A stretch of DNA of 64,000 nucleotides. Origin: Epithemia pelagica (Eukaryota; Bacillariophyta; Bacillariophyceae; Surirellales; Surirellaceae). The translations under genes and the position numbers were made by a program. This document shows positions 21,129 to 33,055 of the stretch, one piece after another. Where the stretch lies: positions 3,162,001 through 3,226,000 of the forward strand of contig OX337236.1 of the NCBI GenBank assembly GCA_946965045.2, written 5' to 3'. The notes under the pieces were generated by a model. That model was not told the DNA's origin. It was given only the letters and a program-made list of their open reading frames with translations, and ran no database searches. The stretch's first letter is position 1. Each line of letters opens with the position of its first letter.

Positions 21129-23031
21129 ATGGCAGGTAAGAATCGTGGTGTGCCTACGAGTGTTTGTTTGTCTGTGTGCGGGGCCATGGCATGGATGAGT
21201 AACTCTACGAAAAGGCGAATGACGCCAGGTCCATTCATGGGGCATGAATGCCAAGGGTCCTTTGGGAATCGCGCTCGTGCGGAGCTTGCTCCCACAGTTC
21301 CGGCTCTCGGATGTGTTTCCTCGTGGAACGGGTAGCATTTCGTGGGCAAGGGGTAGCATTTCGTACGATGTCTGTGCGTCCACCGTATCCGTTGTCGGGA
21401 TCCGTTGGACCAAATTTTGGTCACGCGGTGCCGAGGCGCGTTCGTTTCCGTTGAGAAGGAGACTTGGAGAGTTTTGGACTGTCTCGTCGAGTCGAAAAAA
21501 TCAAACCACCGTCTCATCTCTCTCTGTGTATTTTTGTGCTCGTTTGGGTCGATTGGGTGTGTGTTGGAACTGGATTGATATTTTTGGAACGGTGGAATTG
21601 CGCGATACAGGCGGTACGTTGACTTCGGACGAATTGTTGTTGGTGAAACCGAGTAGTCGTCGGCGGAGTTCGGCAGACGATTCGACAAGAGGCCGGAGCA
21701 GTCGTCGCGTGGCCCCCGTGACGAGCAATAGCAGCAGCAGCATGAGTAAGACGAGCAGCAGTGGCGCCGCCGAACGGCGTCGGGCCTCGCAACGACCATC
21801 GCAACCCTTGCTGCAACCCTCGCGCAGCAACAAGGCAGGGTTGCGGATTGAATCGACTCGCAATGTGGGTGGCAAATCCATTCGTCCGGGAAGTGGACGC
21901 AATCGATCGCCGGGCAAGACTCGTATGGCCTCAGTACAGCCCGTGGGGTCACAGTCCACGGCTACGGCTACTACCAGCAGCAACAACAATAGCAACAACA
22001 ACAAGACGCCCGACTTTATTACCCAAACGGACCGCTATGGCAATGCATCCACACCGCGATCGAACGATGCCATTCAACGCGCTCGGATAGGACATCCCAC
22101 TGGACCCAAACCCCATTTGCACGTGAATCAAAAGGGGGCTTTGGTCGAAACCGACAGCAAGGTGGAAGACGAGTCATCGCCCTTGGAAGCCTGTGCCGAA
22201 ACCATGATGGACAGTTTGCAGATACTCTGTTGTTGTGACGTGGACCAAGCGGCGTCTTCGAGCAACAATAATAAGTCGAATACGAAAAAGCTCCCAGAGC
22301 CCCAAGATGAAGACGATCACACGGAATCGACGGCCGACGATACACCCAAGCTCTTGCCGCGATTGCATCCGGACGATGCGGGCAAAAAGTGTTTGGTCTT
22401 GGATTTGGATGAAACCTTGGTGCATTCCAGTTTCCGGGCCGTACCCGGGGCTGATTTTGTCATTCCTGTACAGGTATGTGTGGGAAAACGGTGGCGGACT
22501 TGGAATTGAATAGAATCATGTATCTCACCAGTGCATCTGTGATTGTATTGTTGTTGTTCTTGACTACAGATTGAAGATGTGGTGCACTTTGTCTATGTCG
22601 CCAAACGGCCGGGTGTGGATGACTTTTTGGTGGAAATGGCCAAGCATTACGAGATTGTCATTTACACGGCCAGTCTCAACAAGTATGCCGATCCCCTTTT
22701 GGATTTGTTGGATCCCCACAAGACGATTCGAACACGGCTCTTTCGGGAATCCTGTGTCTACTTTGAAGGCAATTACGTCAAGGATTTGAGTTTGTTGGAC
22801 CGCGATTTGTCGCAAACCATTATTGTCGACAACTCGCCCAGTTCCTACTTATTCCATCCCGAAAATGCCATTGATTGTACCTCCTTTATTGACGATGTCA
22901 AGGATCGCGAATTGGATCAAATTGCCCGATTCTTGGCCGATGTCCGCAAGGTGGACGATGTACGAACCGTGTGTCATCAATGGAAGGACTGGCCCGTCAC
23001 TAAGGACGCGCCAGGCTCCCGACGGTCCTAA
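21129..23031 (+). CDS. SCP/NIF-type (FCP1-like) serine phosphatase
   Basis: Proposed exons are 21129-21135, 21611-22473 and 22570-23031, giving 443 aa. Intron 2 (96 nt, phase 0) is secure. Intron 1 (475 nt) is inferred because ATGGCAG|GTAAG joins in frame to ACAG|GCGGTACG; a start at 21244 without intron 1 is the alternative. Residues 1-265 are a basic, Ser-rich disordered region. The catalytic domain has [14 protein letters not shown] (the DxDx(T/V) nucleophile motif), [35 protein letters not shown] and [18 protein letters not shown]. Such HAD phosphatases dephosphorylate the RNA polymerase II C-terminal domain or similar phosphoserines. Confidence 0.9.
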
Positions 23032-23955
23032 GCCACTGCCGTTGTTGTCGTCGTCGGACACACTCACACACACCACTGGACGCTACCACCACGGTTTCTC
23101 GACTGTCGTGTGTGTTGCATTCGGGAGCTGGACCCTCCCACTCCTATTTCGTTGAACGTTACAAAACTCATATATACCGTTGTAAAATAGTCTCCAAGGT
23201 TATGGATCTTTGACAATTATGTGCTATAGTCAAAGAGCGCGAAGAATCGCATGCGAGATTCAGGAGGAGCAAGTGTGGAGGATCTGGACCGACCCCACGA
23301 CAAGATCACGCGCATCGTGCGTCCGTCCTAATAGACTGCGTATACTCACCTGGATCCGTTCGGGGACTGCTACACACCGCGTGTTTTATGTGGCTTGAGA
23401 TGGTGCAACCACCGACCAAAACACACTCCCACTGAGAGCCTTGGATACAACAGAACCGTGTACGTACATCTGGAGACAAAGGGTATAGACGAGACACTGT
23501 GACGCGATCACACACACACTCGAATGAGAGTATCAAACGCAATTCTAGACGACGGTGTTGTGGCACCATGAATAGACTAACTACGATACGGTACACAATA
23601 CACAGGCAATTCTCGTCTGAGTCGAACGATCCCCCCCTCGTTGCATCTATTTCTGCCCTCTGATAAGAAGTGACCCCGTTTTTCATTTCAGCGCCCCCCA
23701 CACGTGCTGCACATGTCCGTCGCCGGAAGCAGCTTTTTGTTGGACGTCTTCTTTTCTCTGCAGCATTTGGCAGGAATCTTTGTTTCAAGGTTACTTCACG
23801 ACGTCTTTGGAAGACTCTTCATCTCATCAGATCTCGCTCCACGGATAGATATTGTTGGAATACACATTTCTTGGTAGCCCAGTCTTTGTCTCGAATCTCA
23901 TCAAGCCACAACAACTAATTTGGCACCCCATTGTCCATTTCTCTCGAGAGGTGCA

Positions 23956-24009
<54 letters not shown>

Positions 24010-24010
24010 C
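23956..24010. repeat. (AAC)n microsatellite
   Basis: About 18 uninterrupted AAC units lie in the 5' region of the exoribonuclease gene, 80 bp before its ATG. The rest of 23032-24092 shows no gene. Confidence 0.95.
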
Positions 24011-24092
24011 GCCCACTCGTCGTTTCAATCTCTCTCTCTTTGAATCTCTCGGACTCGTTTGTTCAATCGATTGAAGTGGATTCATCATCATC

Positions 24093-27000
24093 ATGGGTGT
24101 CCCCAAGGTACGACCACCACCATCTGTGGATGCAAACGTTTGGAAGGCCAACGGTCTATATACTTGGTCCTTTCTCTCTGCCGTTTGGATTGAACGCCTC
24201 ACAGTCCTCTTCTCTTGTATATTGTGTTGTTGTTGTTGTGGCCAGTTTTATCGTTGGATTTCGGAACGGTATCCCAAAATCAATCAAATTATTTCGGATA
24301 CCGCTCTCTTGCCGGAATTTGATCACTTGTATTTGGATATGAATGGCATTATTCATGGATGTACCCATCCACCCGATCTCGATGCCGTCTCCCAACAAGC
24401 CTTGACCGAACGCGACATGATGATGGGAATCATGCATTGTACGTACCATATAATATACTACTTTATCCAACCATGTGATACGAATGCTACCACCAGCAAA
24501 TGGGAATTGTTTCGTGGCTGTGGACCAATCGATTGACAACAGCGAAAGAGCAAGAGAAAGGGTTTGATAGCTGCATACACACACATGATTGGACAAGGCT
24601 TGTTGTTTGTTTCTCACATGCCGCGTCTTGTTTGTATTTCGCTGGATTGGTTTGTTTATCGGGTGTTTGATTTTGATTTGGATTGGATCCAATGGCACAC
24701 GCACAAACAATCGAATATATACTTTTTGGACCGCACAGATTTGGATCGTATCATTACGCAAATTGTCAAACCCAAGGTTTCGGTCTACATGGCCATTGAT
24801 GGCGTCGCTCCTCGGGCCAAACTCAATCAACAACGATCACGTCGCTATCGCAGTGCTCGTGACATGGCCGAATCCTTAAAGGAACAACAACAAGAACAAG
24901 AACGCAACAACAAGAACAAGGACGGCTCGTCGTCGTCGTCCTCCTCTGCAGCGGCCTTTGATTCCAATTGCATTACTCCGGGGACGGAATTCTTGGCCAA
25001 GGTTTCGGAATTGATTCGCTTTTTTGTGCGCACCAAATTGCGCGACGACCCCGTGTGGCGGAATTTGACCGTCATTTTTTCCGGCCATGACATTCCCGGG
25101 GAGGGGGAACACAAGATTATGAATCACATTCGTCGCATGAAGGAACAACCGCATTATCAGCCCAATACGCGACATGTCATGTATGGACAAGATGCCGATT
25201 TGATTCTACTGGGATTGGTCACGCACGAACCGCACTTTACCATTTTGCGCGAAGTCGTCAATTTTCAATCCTTTAAACGACACGATGCCAAAAATTCCTT
25301 GCAACAGGTACAAAAATTTACCAAGGAATCCGACTTTCAACTCTTGCATTTGTCCGTCTTGCGAGAATATTTGGCCATTGACTTTTGTTTTGTCGGAGCC
25401 GCATCCAATGCTAGTACGGTGGAGGATGACAAGGAAGACGATGAGACCAATCCAAGAACGACCGCTCCACAAACCTTTGATTTGGAGCGATGTATTGACG
25501 ATTTTGTTTTCATGACCTTTTTGGTTGGTAATGGTACGTCCGTTTGTGTGTGTGTGTGTGTGTTGGTCGATGGATCGACTGGTTGTGGTGAAATGGCCTC
25601 GTCTCACATGTCGTCACACACTCATTTCCCTGGACAACACAATGACTCTTGCTGTGCCCATGTGTGTGTCCGATTCCTCTATAGACTTTTTACCGCATTT
25701 GCCAACCTTGGACATTGGTGATGGGGCGTTTGACATGTTGTTTTCCATTTACAAGGATCAGCGACGTTCATGGGGACAGGGTGAGTACTTGACGGATCGT
25801 GGTGAGATTGCCAAGGCCAGTCGCTTGCAAGCCTTTGTGGCGGCCATTGGTGCCTTGGAGACGGATATTTTGGCCCAACGCAAAAAGGACGAAGCAGCCT
25901 ATATCAAAAAGAAACGCAAATGGGACAAACGCGACGGCAAACCGCAAGGACCGTCCGATGCCGAATTGCAAGCCATGGAAGAAGAAAAACAAATGGATTA
26001 TCAAACCATGGTCGATAAGGTTCTGGATCAGTATGGTGGCAATCCAGATAACTTTGTCGAGGGATGGAAACGATTATTGTCTAGAGGCTCCAGCATGGGA
26101 GGGACTTCCTCAGATGATGACGACAACAACAACAATGGAACGGAGGAGGACGGAACACCCACCACAACGCAACAAGAGGAGGATGTCAAGGCACGCTATT
26201 ATTATGAAAAGTTGCATTTGAAACCAATCGATAAGGACAAACACTATCAATTGCGGAAATCCTATATGGAAGGGCTCATGTGGTGTTTAGCCTATTACTA
26301 CAAGGGATGTGTATCCTGGGGGTGGTACTATCCATATCATTATGGGCCCATGTTGAGTGACCTTGTGGACATTCCTCAAATGTTTGATCAAATATCCTTT
26401 GAATTGGGACAACCCCTGTCGCCCTTTGAGCAACTCATGGCCTGTCTCCCACCAGGATCCGTCACGTTGGTACCCAAACTCTACCAATGGCTCATGACGA
26501 GTCCCCAATCACCCATTATCCACTTTTATCCAGAACAGTTTGAAATTGACATGAATGGAAAAAAGAATCCATGGGAGGGTGTCAACTTGTTGCCCTTTAT
26601 TGACGTGGCTGTCCTCAAGGATACCATTGTACAGCATTGTCCACCCAACTTGCTTTCGGTCAAGGAACGACAACGCAACATCTTTGGAAAGGTCTATGCC
26701 TACCGATACGATGAATCGTATACCAACGAAACGGTCCCTGTACCCATTCCCAATATCGGCATGGTGGATCTGGTGGCCGCCTGTTCGGTGGGTACCGTAT
26801 TGGACGAACCCGAGACTCCCACGCGTTCCTTTGAACCGCGATTGGTGGCCGGTACCCAAATTCCCTACCCTGGATTCCCCTCGCTCAATGTTCTTCCTAT
26901 TGCGTCGGTAGACTTTGTGGCGATTGGATTGAATTGTTTTGGAACCGCATCCAAATACGCCTCGTGTGTCTTGTCCTTGGAACGCATGGCCGAACCGGTA

Positions 27001-29514
27001 CCGCTCGACATTCTCTCCAAGGCTGTCTTGGGCAAGTCTCTCTTTGTGAATTGGCCCATGATGCATGAAGCCAAGACTGTGGCTATTTCCGATGCCAAAC
27101 AAGAAATTCGATTGGTCAAGGGAGGGCAATTGCGGACCAAGGCACACAATGAAGCGGCTGCCGAAAAGTGGCAAACGGAAACGGAAATTATGCAGCAAAT
27201 GTACCACGTGGGAGATGGCATTCCTGGGTCAGGTGGGGTCAATATTGGCGAGGTTCGAATACGACTCAAGGTACTTCCCTTGCAAGGGATGAAAACCAAT
27301 CCGGCCAATGGATCCACCAAAAAGGTGTTTGGGCGAGAAGAAGCCGATGTTCCCCTTCAATTGGCCTTGGGACAAGCACCGGCAGCAGATCCACGCTTTA
27401 TGGAACGGGGACCATTGACGTTAAAAGATCGATTTCCGTTGAATTGTCGCGTCGTTCTCACCAAGGGCAAGTATCGTGGATGTTCGGGCCAGGTGGTTGG
27501 TTATGTAGACAAGAAACGAGTCGGTGTCAAGGTTCAAACCCTACCAGTCGAACCTCCCTTTGGATTAGCCGTGGCACGAGCGGTCCAAGAATCCTTTGTC
27601 TCGTCCAATGATGCGGCGCGAATTCTCAAAATTCATCCAGGGATTTTGGGCAAGATTGCCGGACGGCTGCCCTTTGAACAAGAACGCTATGACTTGGGTT
27701 TGAATCTCAAATCCGGCGATGGCATGTGCGTGGTGGGATATACACGAAAAAAGGTGCTGGACAACAATGCAAACAACCAAACCAACAATAAGAAATCATC
27801 CTGGTCCGTGGGTGATGCTCTTCGTGTGATTGGAAGCACCTCGGCACCCGCCAATGGGACCGAAGATCGAATCATTTGGGAATATTCACCCAAGGCTATT
27901 CGTTTGATTGAAGCCTACCGTGCCAAGTTTCCCCAATTGTTTCAGGGTATTTCGCAACAGCCCAATGAGAAAAAATACGATGCCAACGTAGTCTTTGGTG
28001 GAAAATCGGGCGAAGAATGGTTGCCCGTCATTCGCGAGTGGCTCAACAATTTGGACAGTGCCAAATTACCACGGACTCCTGTGACAACCCAGTCCATGTC
28101 CCATGATGCTGTGGCGGCCGTGCAAAAGGCAGCCGCGGTCCGCACACTGGCCCTCCAAAAGAAGGGCTTTCCCAAAGAATCCTTTGTCAAAATACCGGGA
28201 GCGGCCTTGTATCGACAAGGGTCGACAAGTTCGACCGATATCCTGTTGGCCAGTGATTTGAACCACGGCGAAGATGCGTCACCACAATTGGGCGATCGTG
28301 TCATTAATCTAGCTGCCGAAGGTATTCCGTTTGGAATGCGAGGAACCATTGTGGCCATTCATGAAGCATCGTCTACCACGGGGAGTGTGGAAGTGGTCAT
28401 GGATGAAGAATTCATGGGAGGGAGTACTTTGCAAGGTTTGTGTTGCAAATTCCGCGGAAAGTTGTGTTTGTGGTCTCGGTTACTCAAGGTGGTACCGGAG
28501 GATGCCAAATCCATGGTGGACAAGATGGTTCCCAAGGGTGCATCTCGAAAAGGGACGGTTGTTGTCGATCGAATTCTCAACACGTTGGATCCGACAGCGG
28601 GGAAACCAAATACTGCAACTCCTGCCTCGACGCACCCACCCTCTGCCTCCACCGCAAGTGCCGCAAGTTCCATCAATGCTGCAGCTCCAAACACTCGAAC
28701 GAACAAGAAATCACAAACCCCACAAGCTCAACAACCAGTGGTGCTCTTGTCCAATAACAAGTCCTCGCCTGCACCTTCAAAAACAACAGCGGCAAGTACC
28801 CCGCAAGGAGCTTGGGCGGCCAATCCTGCATCAGCAAACACGCCTGTGGTGTTGACTCCCGCTGGAAATGCAACGCCCAGCAGTACTAGTCGAGCTGGAT
28901 CGTCGCAAAAAGGTCGTCAAGCCGGATGGCGTGAGGCCAAAGGTCCCGAAGATGGAGGAAGCCATGGTTTCAAATGGAAGACCAAGGGTCGCAAAGGCAA
29001 CAAGGGGATTTTGAAATGGAAGCATGCCGTGAACGAACATCGAAAACAAGAAGCGGCCGAATTGCTCAAGTCCCAATTGGGTATTGGTAAGGACGAGGAC
29101 AAGAATAGTCGGGGTGGTGTTGGTGACGTGGTCTCATCCTCGTCGGTCGATTCAGCGGCCCAACAACTCAAGGTTGTTTTGGGTGTTTCGGCTGGTGGCC
29201 AACAAGAGCAAGCAGCTTCTTCGTCAGTTGTCCATCCCACAACGACGACGACAAGTGTGACTGCCGTGCGCGATCTCAAGTCGATGCTGGGTGTGACTCC
29301 CGCTTCAGCCGGCAGCAGCAACAACAACACAATGCCACAACCACCACAACCTGCTGTACCAATACCACAACCTCCCATGCAACCCATGGCAGCTTCCAAT
29401 ACTGAACAGCTCAAGGTTGTCTTGGGAGTGGGCAGCAGTCCACCCCCACCACCCCCTCAACTTGTCCTGGAAAAGCCAGTCTTGGAAACGGCGGCCGATA
29501 AGTTATTCAAATGA
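24093..29514 (+). CDS. XRN1: XRN1-type cytoplasmic 5'-3' exoribonuclease
   Basis: Exons 24093-24107, 24246-24438, 24739-25533 and 25685-29514 sum to 1610 aa; the introns are 138, 300 and 151 nt. It degrades decapped 5'-monophosphate RNA. The N-terminal nuclease fold is complete: [68 protein letters not shown] and [14 protein letters not shown]. The middle domain follows, then an SH3-like segment ([21 protein letters not shown]), typical of XRN1 rather than nuclear XRN2. The C-terminal tail is disordered and has four spaced motifs of the LKxxLG type ([33 protein letters not shown]). The TGA at 29512 overlaps an ATG in the next frame that leads into a proline-rich extension. Confidence 0.95.
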
Positions 29515-29909
29515 TGGTGAATGCACAGCAACCACCTGGTCCCATGATGGGTGGTCCACCCGCCGTAGTAGTACCTCCACCACCACACTATCCTCCCAAT
29601 CCATCGGGGTTCAACTTTACCTTTACACCGCAGGACGAGCATAATGCCAACAACGCCATGCATCCGCCACCACCTCCACCACCCTCCATGATGGTTCCTC
29701 CTCCTCCAACCACCGGTGGTCTCTATCCTCCTCATCCTCTTCCTGGATCCATGCCACCCATGACGGCCATGGCCCATCCATATCCATCTCCAGCACTAGT
29801 CGCAATGCCCATTGTCGTAGTACCACCAGCACCAGCAGCCGCAGTACCCATGAGTCATGATAGTGGTGATGATTCGGAGCCACTGACCGAGCCGGACAAG
29901 ACGAGTTAA
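29511..29909 (+). other. proline-rich ORF, probable out-of-frame XRN1 C-terminus
   Basis: This 132-codon frame starts at an ATG overlapping the exoribonuclease stop (AAATGATGG). It is Pro/Met-rich (a run of seven prolines, PPPPTTGGLYPPHPLPG) and ends in an acidic DSGDDSEPLTEPDKTS. One extra base before the stop would fuse it to the preceding tail. It is either the lost end of the nuclease gene or untranslated sequence; an independent gene is unlikely. Confidence 0.45.
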
Positions 29910-30069
29910 AAATAGAAATACCAAGCTCTAGCTAGTAGGTAGAGATTTATGACCTGGGGGCGAGGGGCTCTCTAATGAAGGCAACGCGGTCCGTCATACC
30001 ATAACCCAAGTTTGGATTCGGTTCAATCGAACGTAGAAAACAAGTCAAAGACTTGAGAGAACAAAACGT

Positions 30070-31287
30070 CTAGACTTGATCCTTTCCTGTATCATTTTGG
30101 CGCGTATTGGGCCTTGCTCGTTTACGAGCTGATGTCGAGGTGGAAAAGCGCGAAATATCAGCATCTCGGATACCCATTCCTTCCCGAAAATGAAACCATC
30201 CATTGGGCGACTGCTCACAGAGTCGACGAAAGCACCATGTATTCCTATCCATAAGTGGTAATGTCGCACAGGTAGGATCGTTCTGTCCACCAATCACGGC
30301 AATTTGATTGGCAACAGTCACCATACTGCAGCCCCAACGATCTTCTTGCAGTCCAGGGAGATTCCACACGCGGTTGTGTTGCGTATCCAAGACTTCCACA
30401 GTTGGATTGTCTCGTCCTCCTCCTACAACCAAACAAGAGCCCACGGCAACCACTGCACATGAACTTCGTGCATTGGAAAGCACCAAGTCAGAATGAGTGG
30501 TCCAACTGGACGAGAAGGAAATGACTGTAGCAGCCATTTCCTCCTTTGTCTTTTCATGATCACAAGGCATTGCAAAGTCAATGTACTCTACCGAGTCTAT
30601 GTTGCCATGCCTGCTACTGCCTCCAACGACAAAGATGCGCTGACCAACGACTGCGCTGCCAAAATATGATCGAGGAACAGTCATGGATGGTCCCGTAGAT
30701 ACAGTGTGGTTGTTTGTATCAATAATATCGACCGACGACAACGTTTGACCGCCGCCATAGCCACCCATTACAACGATGTATCTGTTGTGAACTGCTGCAG
30801 CACAACATCCTGATCGTCCCATTGATAAACGACATGTCAATGTCGTCCAATGGATCTCATTAGTGTTGCTGTTTGTTAAAGATGATTGCAGCAACTCATT
30901 GGCATCAATTTGTTCGATACAATCCAAAGGTGCTCCAGTGTCTCCTCCCATCACGTAAATGCCGCCATTGCACACCACAGCGGCATGTCCAAAACGTTTC
31001 TGGTTCATGGGTGGTCCTTCACGCCACTGCTTGTTGGAATCTGCCAAATTCAATGCAAGAACGGAATTGGTGGCACCCTGGCCTTGATGTCCGCCCATCA
31101 CCACGACCGTTTGTCCCTTGTGGTTGTGATTGTCGTCTTCGTTATCGGAATGATTTAGTACGACCGTTCCATGACGCTCTCGCCATCCACCCTCAAGCGG
31201 AAGCCAATCGTTTTCATTCCACTCTGGTGTCTCGTCTAACAAGACAAGGCCCGACTGCGATGCTTGTTCTTTCACTGTTGTGGACAT
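30070..31287 (-). CDS. kelch-repeat protein, copy 3
   Basis: Single exon, 405 aa, ATG at 31287 (MSTTVKEQASQSG). The kelch blades match the paralogues (VVVMGGHQGQ, IYVMGGDTGA, YIVVMGGYGG, IFVVGGSSRH, LVVGGGRDNP, IAVIGGQNDP). The C-terminus differs from copies 1 and 5 and ends RARPNTRQNDTGKDQV. The upstream DNA keeps a weak copy of the shared bidirectional spacer but no NTPase gene. Its 3' flank matches that of copy 4, so copies 3 and 4 look like a tandem duplication. Confidence 0.88.
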   Translation of the reverse strand: MSTTVKEQASQSGLVLLDETPEWNENDWLPLEGGWRERHGTVVLNHSDNEDDNHNHKGQTVVVMGGHQGQGATNSVLALNLADSNKQWREGPPMNQKRFGHAAVVCNGGIYVMGGDTGAPLDCIEQIDANELLQSSLTNSNTNEIHWTTLTCRLSMGRSGCCAAAVHNRYIVVMGGYGGGQTLSSVDIIDTNNHTVSTGPSMTVPRSYFGSAVVGQRIFVVGGSSRHGNIDSVEYIDFAMPCDHEKTKEEMAATVISFSSSWTTHSDLVLSNARSSCAVVAVGSCLVVGGGRDNPTVEVLDTQHNRVWNLPGLQEDRWGCSMVTVANQIAVIGGQNDPTCATLPLMDRNTWCFRRLCEQSPNGWFHFREGMGIRDADISRFSTSTSARKRARPNTRQNDTGKDQV

Positions 31288-31589
31288 GGTTCCAAACGTT
31301 TCGACTGTAGAATTTATGGGAGGATAAAGAGAGAGTGTGTTTGCGGCTGATGGGTACGGATTGCCATTACGCCGATTACCGATTCTATGGATGGAAGGAC
31401 TGCTGCAGATTGTCTGTCGTACGTACGGTATCGCACATAGACTTCATGACAGTTGTGACGACAAGGGTAGGAGCTATCTCTCTCGTTTATCAGATGTCTT
31501 TAGAGTAGAGGTGAAATAAAGTTCTCTGTCTTATTGAATATCCAAACCTCTCTCTCTCTCTCACACTCTCTTGGAATGACAGTGTTAGT

Positions 31590-31825
31590 TCTTTGTGGTG
31601 CCTCAGTTTCTTTTTGTTCGTGGATCTGGAAGGAATGACACGGAAATCCCATTCGAGGGGGGAGAGTGAATGAATTTCAATGGACGATTGGACGTACGGC
31701 TGTGGCACCAAAAGAATATGGTAGCAACTATCAAACTTGTTCGTAGCACCACCCTCTGTTCTCTACTCTAGCACAGTGCAATCCAAAGCCAGTTCTTACA
31801 GTTGACAGGAATTGAGAAAACAAGT
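31590..31825. repeat. kelch-flanking duplication, copy 1
   Basis: This matches 62403-62690, with shared GTGGATCTGGAAGGA, AATGACACGGAAATCCCATT and CTCTACTCTAGCACAGTGC. It lies 3' of kelch 4 as its partner lies 3' of kelch 6, so the duplicated unit carried the kelch gene and its downstream flank. Confidence 0.75.
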
Positions 31826-31900
31826 CAACGACTTGAGCGAACAAAGCGTCTAGGCTTGATCGTTTCCTTTATCATTTTGGCGCGAATTGGGCCTTGCTCG

Positions 31901-33055
31901 TTAACGAGCTAATGTCGAGGAAGAGAAGGGTGAGAGATGAGTATCTCGGACACCCATTACTTCCCAAATATGACGCCATCCGTGTGGATGCTGTTCACAG
32001 AGTCGACGAAAGCACCATGTATTCTTGTCCAGGAGTGGTAATGTCGCACAGGTAGGATCGTTCCGTCCACCAATCACGGCAATTTGATTGGCAACAGTCA
32101 CCATATTGCAGGAAACTCGGTCATTTCCGAATGGTGGAAGATTCCACACGTGGTTGCGGTGCGTATCCAACACTTCCACGGTTGGATTGTATTGTCCTCC
32201 TGTCACTATGAGACAAGATCCCACGGCAACCACTGCACAAGAACTTCGTGCATTGGAAAGCACCAACTCAGAATGAGTGATCCAACTGGACGAGAAGGAA
32301 ATGATTGTAGAGCCAGTTTCCTTTATTGTCCCATCATTGTCACATGGTCTTGCAAAGTGAATGTACTCGACCGAGTCAAGATCGCGATTCTCGTCGTCGT
32401 TATGGCCTCCAACGACAAAGATGCGGTGTCCAATGACCGCACCGGCACAGAGTGATCGAGGAACAGTCATGGATGGTCCGGCAATGACAGTGTGGCTGCC
32501 GGTATCAATGATATCCACCGACGACAAATAGCGACCATTGTTGTATCCACCCATGACAACAATATATCGATTGTGCACCGCAACAGCACAACATCCTGAT
32601 CGTCGCGTTGATAATCGACATGTCAAGGTCCTCCAATGACTGGTTGTTACAGATAATTGCAGCAAGTCATTGGCATGAATACATTCCATGCAATCCATCC
32701 ACGAATATCCATTGCTTCCTCCCATGACGTAAACGCCGCCATTGCACACAACAGCGGCATGTCCCTGACGACTCTTGTTCATGGGTGGTCCTTCTTGCCA
32801 TTGCTTGTCTGGGTCTGATAGATTCAATACAAGAACGGAATCGAGCTGGCCTCGACCTCTTTGATATCCTCCCATCACGACGACGGTTTGTTTCTTGTTG
32901 TCGTTGCGGAGGTCCGTCTCGGGATGATTGAGTACGACCGAAGTATGGCGATAACGCCATCCACCCTCCAGAGGAGGCCAGTCATTTTCATTCCATTCCG
33001 CTGTCTCGTCTAACAGGACAAGGCCCGACTGCCATGCTTGGTTTTGCAGTGTCAT
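31901..33055 (-). CDS. kelch-repeat protein, copy 4
   Basis: From the ATG at 33055 (MTLQNQAWQSG) the protein has 384 aa. The frame stays open to 33262, but the extra N-terminus is not shared by the relatives, so the internal ATG is chosen. Blades are visible at VVVMGGYQRG, VYVMGGSNGY, YIVVMGGYNN, IFVVGGHNDD, LIVTGGQYNP and IAVIGGRNDP. The C-terminus is short, ending SPFSSSTLAR. It is divergent from the sorting-nexin gene across about 0.8 kb. Confidence 0.86.
   Translation of the reverse strand: MTLQNQAWQSGLVLLDETAEWNENDWPPLEGGWRYRHTSVVLNHPETDLRNDNKKQTVVVMGGYQRGRGQLDSVLVLNLSDPDKQWQEGPPMNKSRQGHAAVVCNGGVYVMGGSNGYSWMDCMECIHANDLLQLSVTTSHWRTLTCRLSTRRSGCCAVAVHNRYIVVMGGYNNGRYLSSVDIIDTGSHTVIAGPSMTVPRSLCAGAVIGHRIFVVGGHNDDENRDLDSVEYIHFARPCDNDGTIKETGSTIISFSSSWITHSELVLSNARSSCAVVAVGSCLIVTGGQYNPTVEVLDTHRNHVWNLPPFGNDRVSCNMVTVANQIAVIGGRNDPTCATLPLLDKNTWCFRRLCEQHPHGWRHIWEVMGVRDTHLSPFSSSTLAR

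Noticed and set aside
20555-21139. 194-codon frame before the phosphatase gene
   Set aside because: Thr/Ser/His-rich with no domain; it lies in the likely 5' leader and ends across the true start codon.
21244-21610. N-terminal extension of the phosphatase frame
   Set aside because: The stretch is open by chance length, lacks coding-like composition, and a clean in-frame intron from ATGGCAG|GTAAG to ACAG|GC removes it. It is kept as the alternative start.
30000-30060. Possible tRNA T-arm (GGTTCAATCGAACG)
   Set aside because: No matching acceptor, D or anticodon stems could be placed around it.
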